Assembly: GCA_012522705.1 (NCBI GenBank)
Contig: JAAYJY010000017.1
Span: 1 to 24,762 of the forward strand
DNA: 24,762 nt
Direction of reading: 5' to 3'
DNA from: Syntrophomonadaceae bacterium
GTDB taxonomy: Bacteria > Bacillota > Syntrophomonadia > Syntrophomonadales > Syntrophomonadaceae
The notes under the pieces: model-generated
Seen by the model: the letters and a program-made list of their open reading frames with translations, nothing else
Told to the model about the DNA's origin: nothing
Databases searched by the model: none
Translations under genes and position numbers: made by a program
Shown: positions 24,757-24,762 of the stretch, in pieces
Layout of the letters: every line of letters starts with the position of its first letter
Numbering within the stretch: position 1 is the stretch's first letter

Positions 24757-24762
24757 GCATTA

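Noticed and set aside
1..24762. tRNA, rRNA, riboswitch, CRISPR, insertion sequence or prophage.
   Set aside because: I scanned the gaps for T-arm motifs, T-box and other known conserved boxes, direct-repeat arrays and transposase-like ORFs and saw none.

Overview
The window looks like chromosomal DNA of an anaerobic or facultatively anaerobic Firmicute, probably of the Clostridia/Peptococcaceae/Syntrophomonas sort. The reasons are strong AGGAGG-type ribosome sites, several GTG/TTG starts, a CadC-type metal sensor, and an 11-gene complex I operon (nuoABCDHIJKLMN) with no nuoEFG. This is inference from gene content; no rRNA or other phylogenetic marker is present.

Layout. 2-625: C-terminal part of a trans-sulfuration PLP enzyme. 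714-2843 (minus): N-carbamoylputrescine amidase and agmatine deiminase, which together turn agmatine into putrescine. 3223-3987 (plus): TcdA, a tRNA-modification enzyme. 4199-7019 (minus): a Zn/Cd/Pb P-type ATPase behind a CadC/SmtB-type repressor with a recognisable operator. 7264-7713 (minus): two tandem 70-residue heavy-metal-associated (HMA) chaperones closed by a good terminator. The second has an in-frame UGA exactly where the first metal-binding cysteine should be. 8055-8414 (minus): a small thioredoxin-like CxxC protein. 8736-18992 (plus): the nuo operon, with tight spacing or 4-nt overlaps and a strong terminator at 19061-19100. 19240-24756: ndk, an orphan jelly-roll-like protein, a class I/II aminotransferase, an orphan single-span membrane protein and a GGDEF-EAL signalling protein.

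How the parts work together. The nuo operon encodes the membrane arm and connecting module of a proton-pumping complex I but not the NADH-oxidising module, so electrons must enter from another donor such as ferredoxin or a separate dehydrogenase. Its NuoI carries a roughly 235-residue C-terminal extension with a duplicated 78-residue helical unit, which could be a docking device for that donor. Two genes of the operon are interrupted as written: nuoB by one TAG at a conserved glutamate position, and nuoM by an apparent one-base loss in a G run. The NuoM sequence also lacks the usual lysine of the antiporter-like fold. The metal block (repressor, exporter, two HMA chaperones) forms a local metal-homeostasis island.

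The most interesting candidates are the UGA-containing HMA protein (possible selenoprotein) and the NuoI extension. No mobile element, CRISPR array, tRNA or rRNA was seen.
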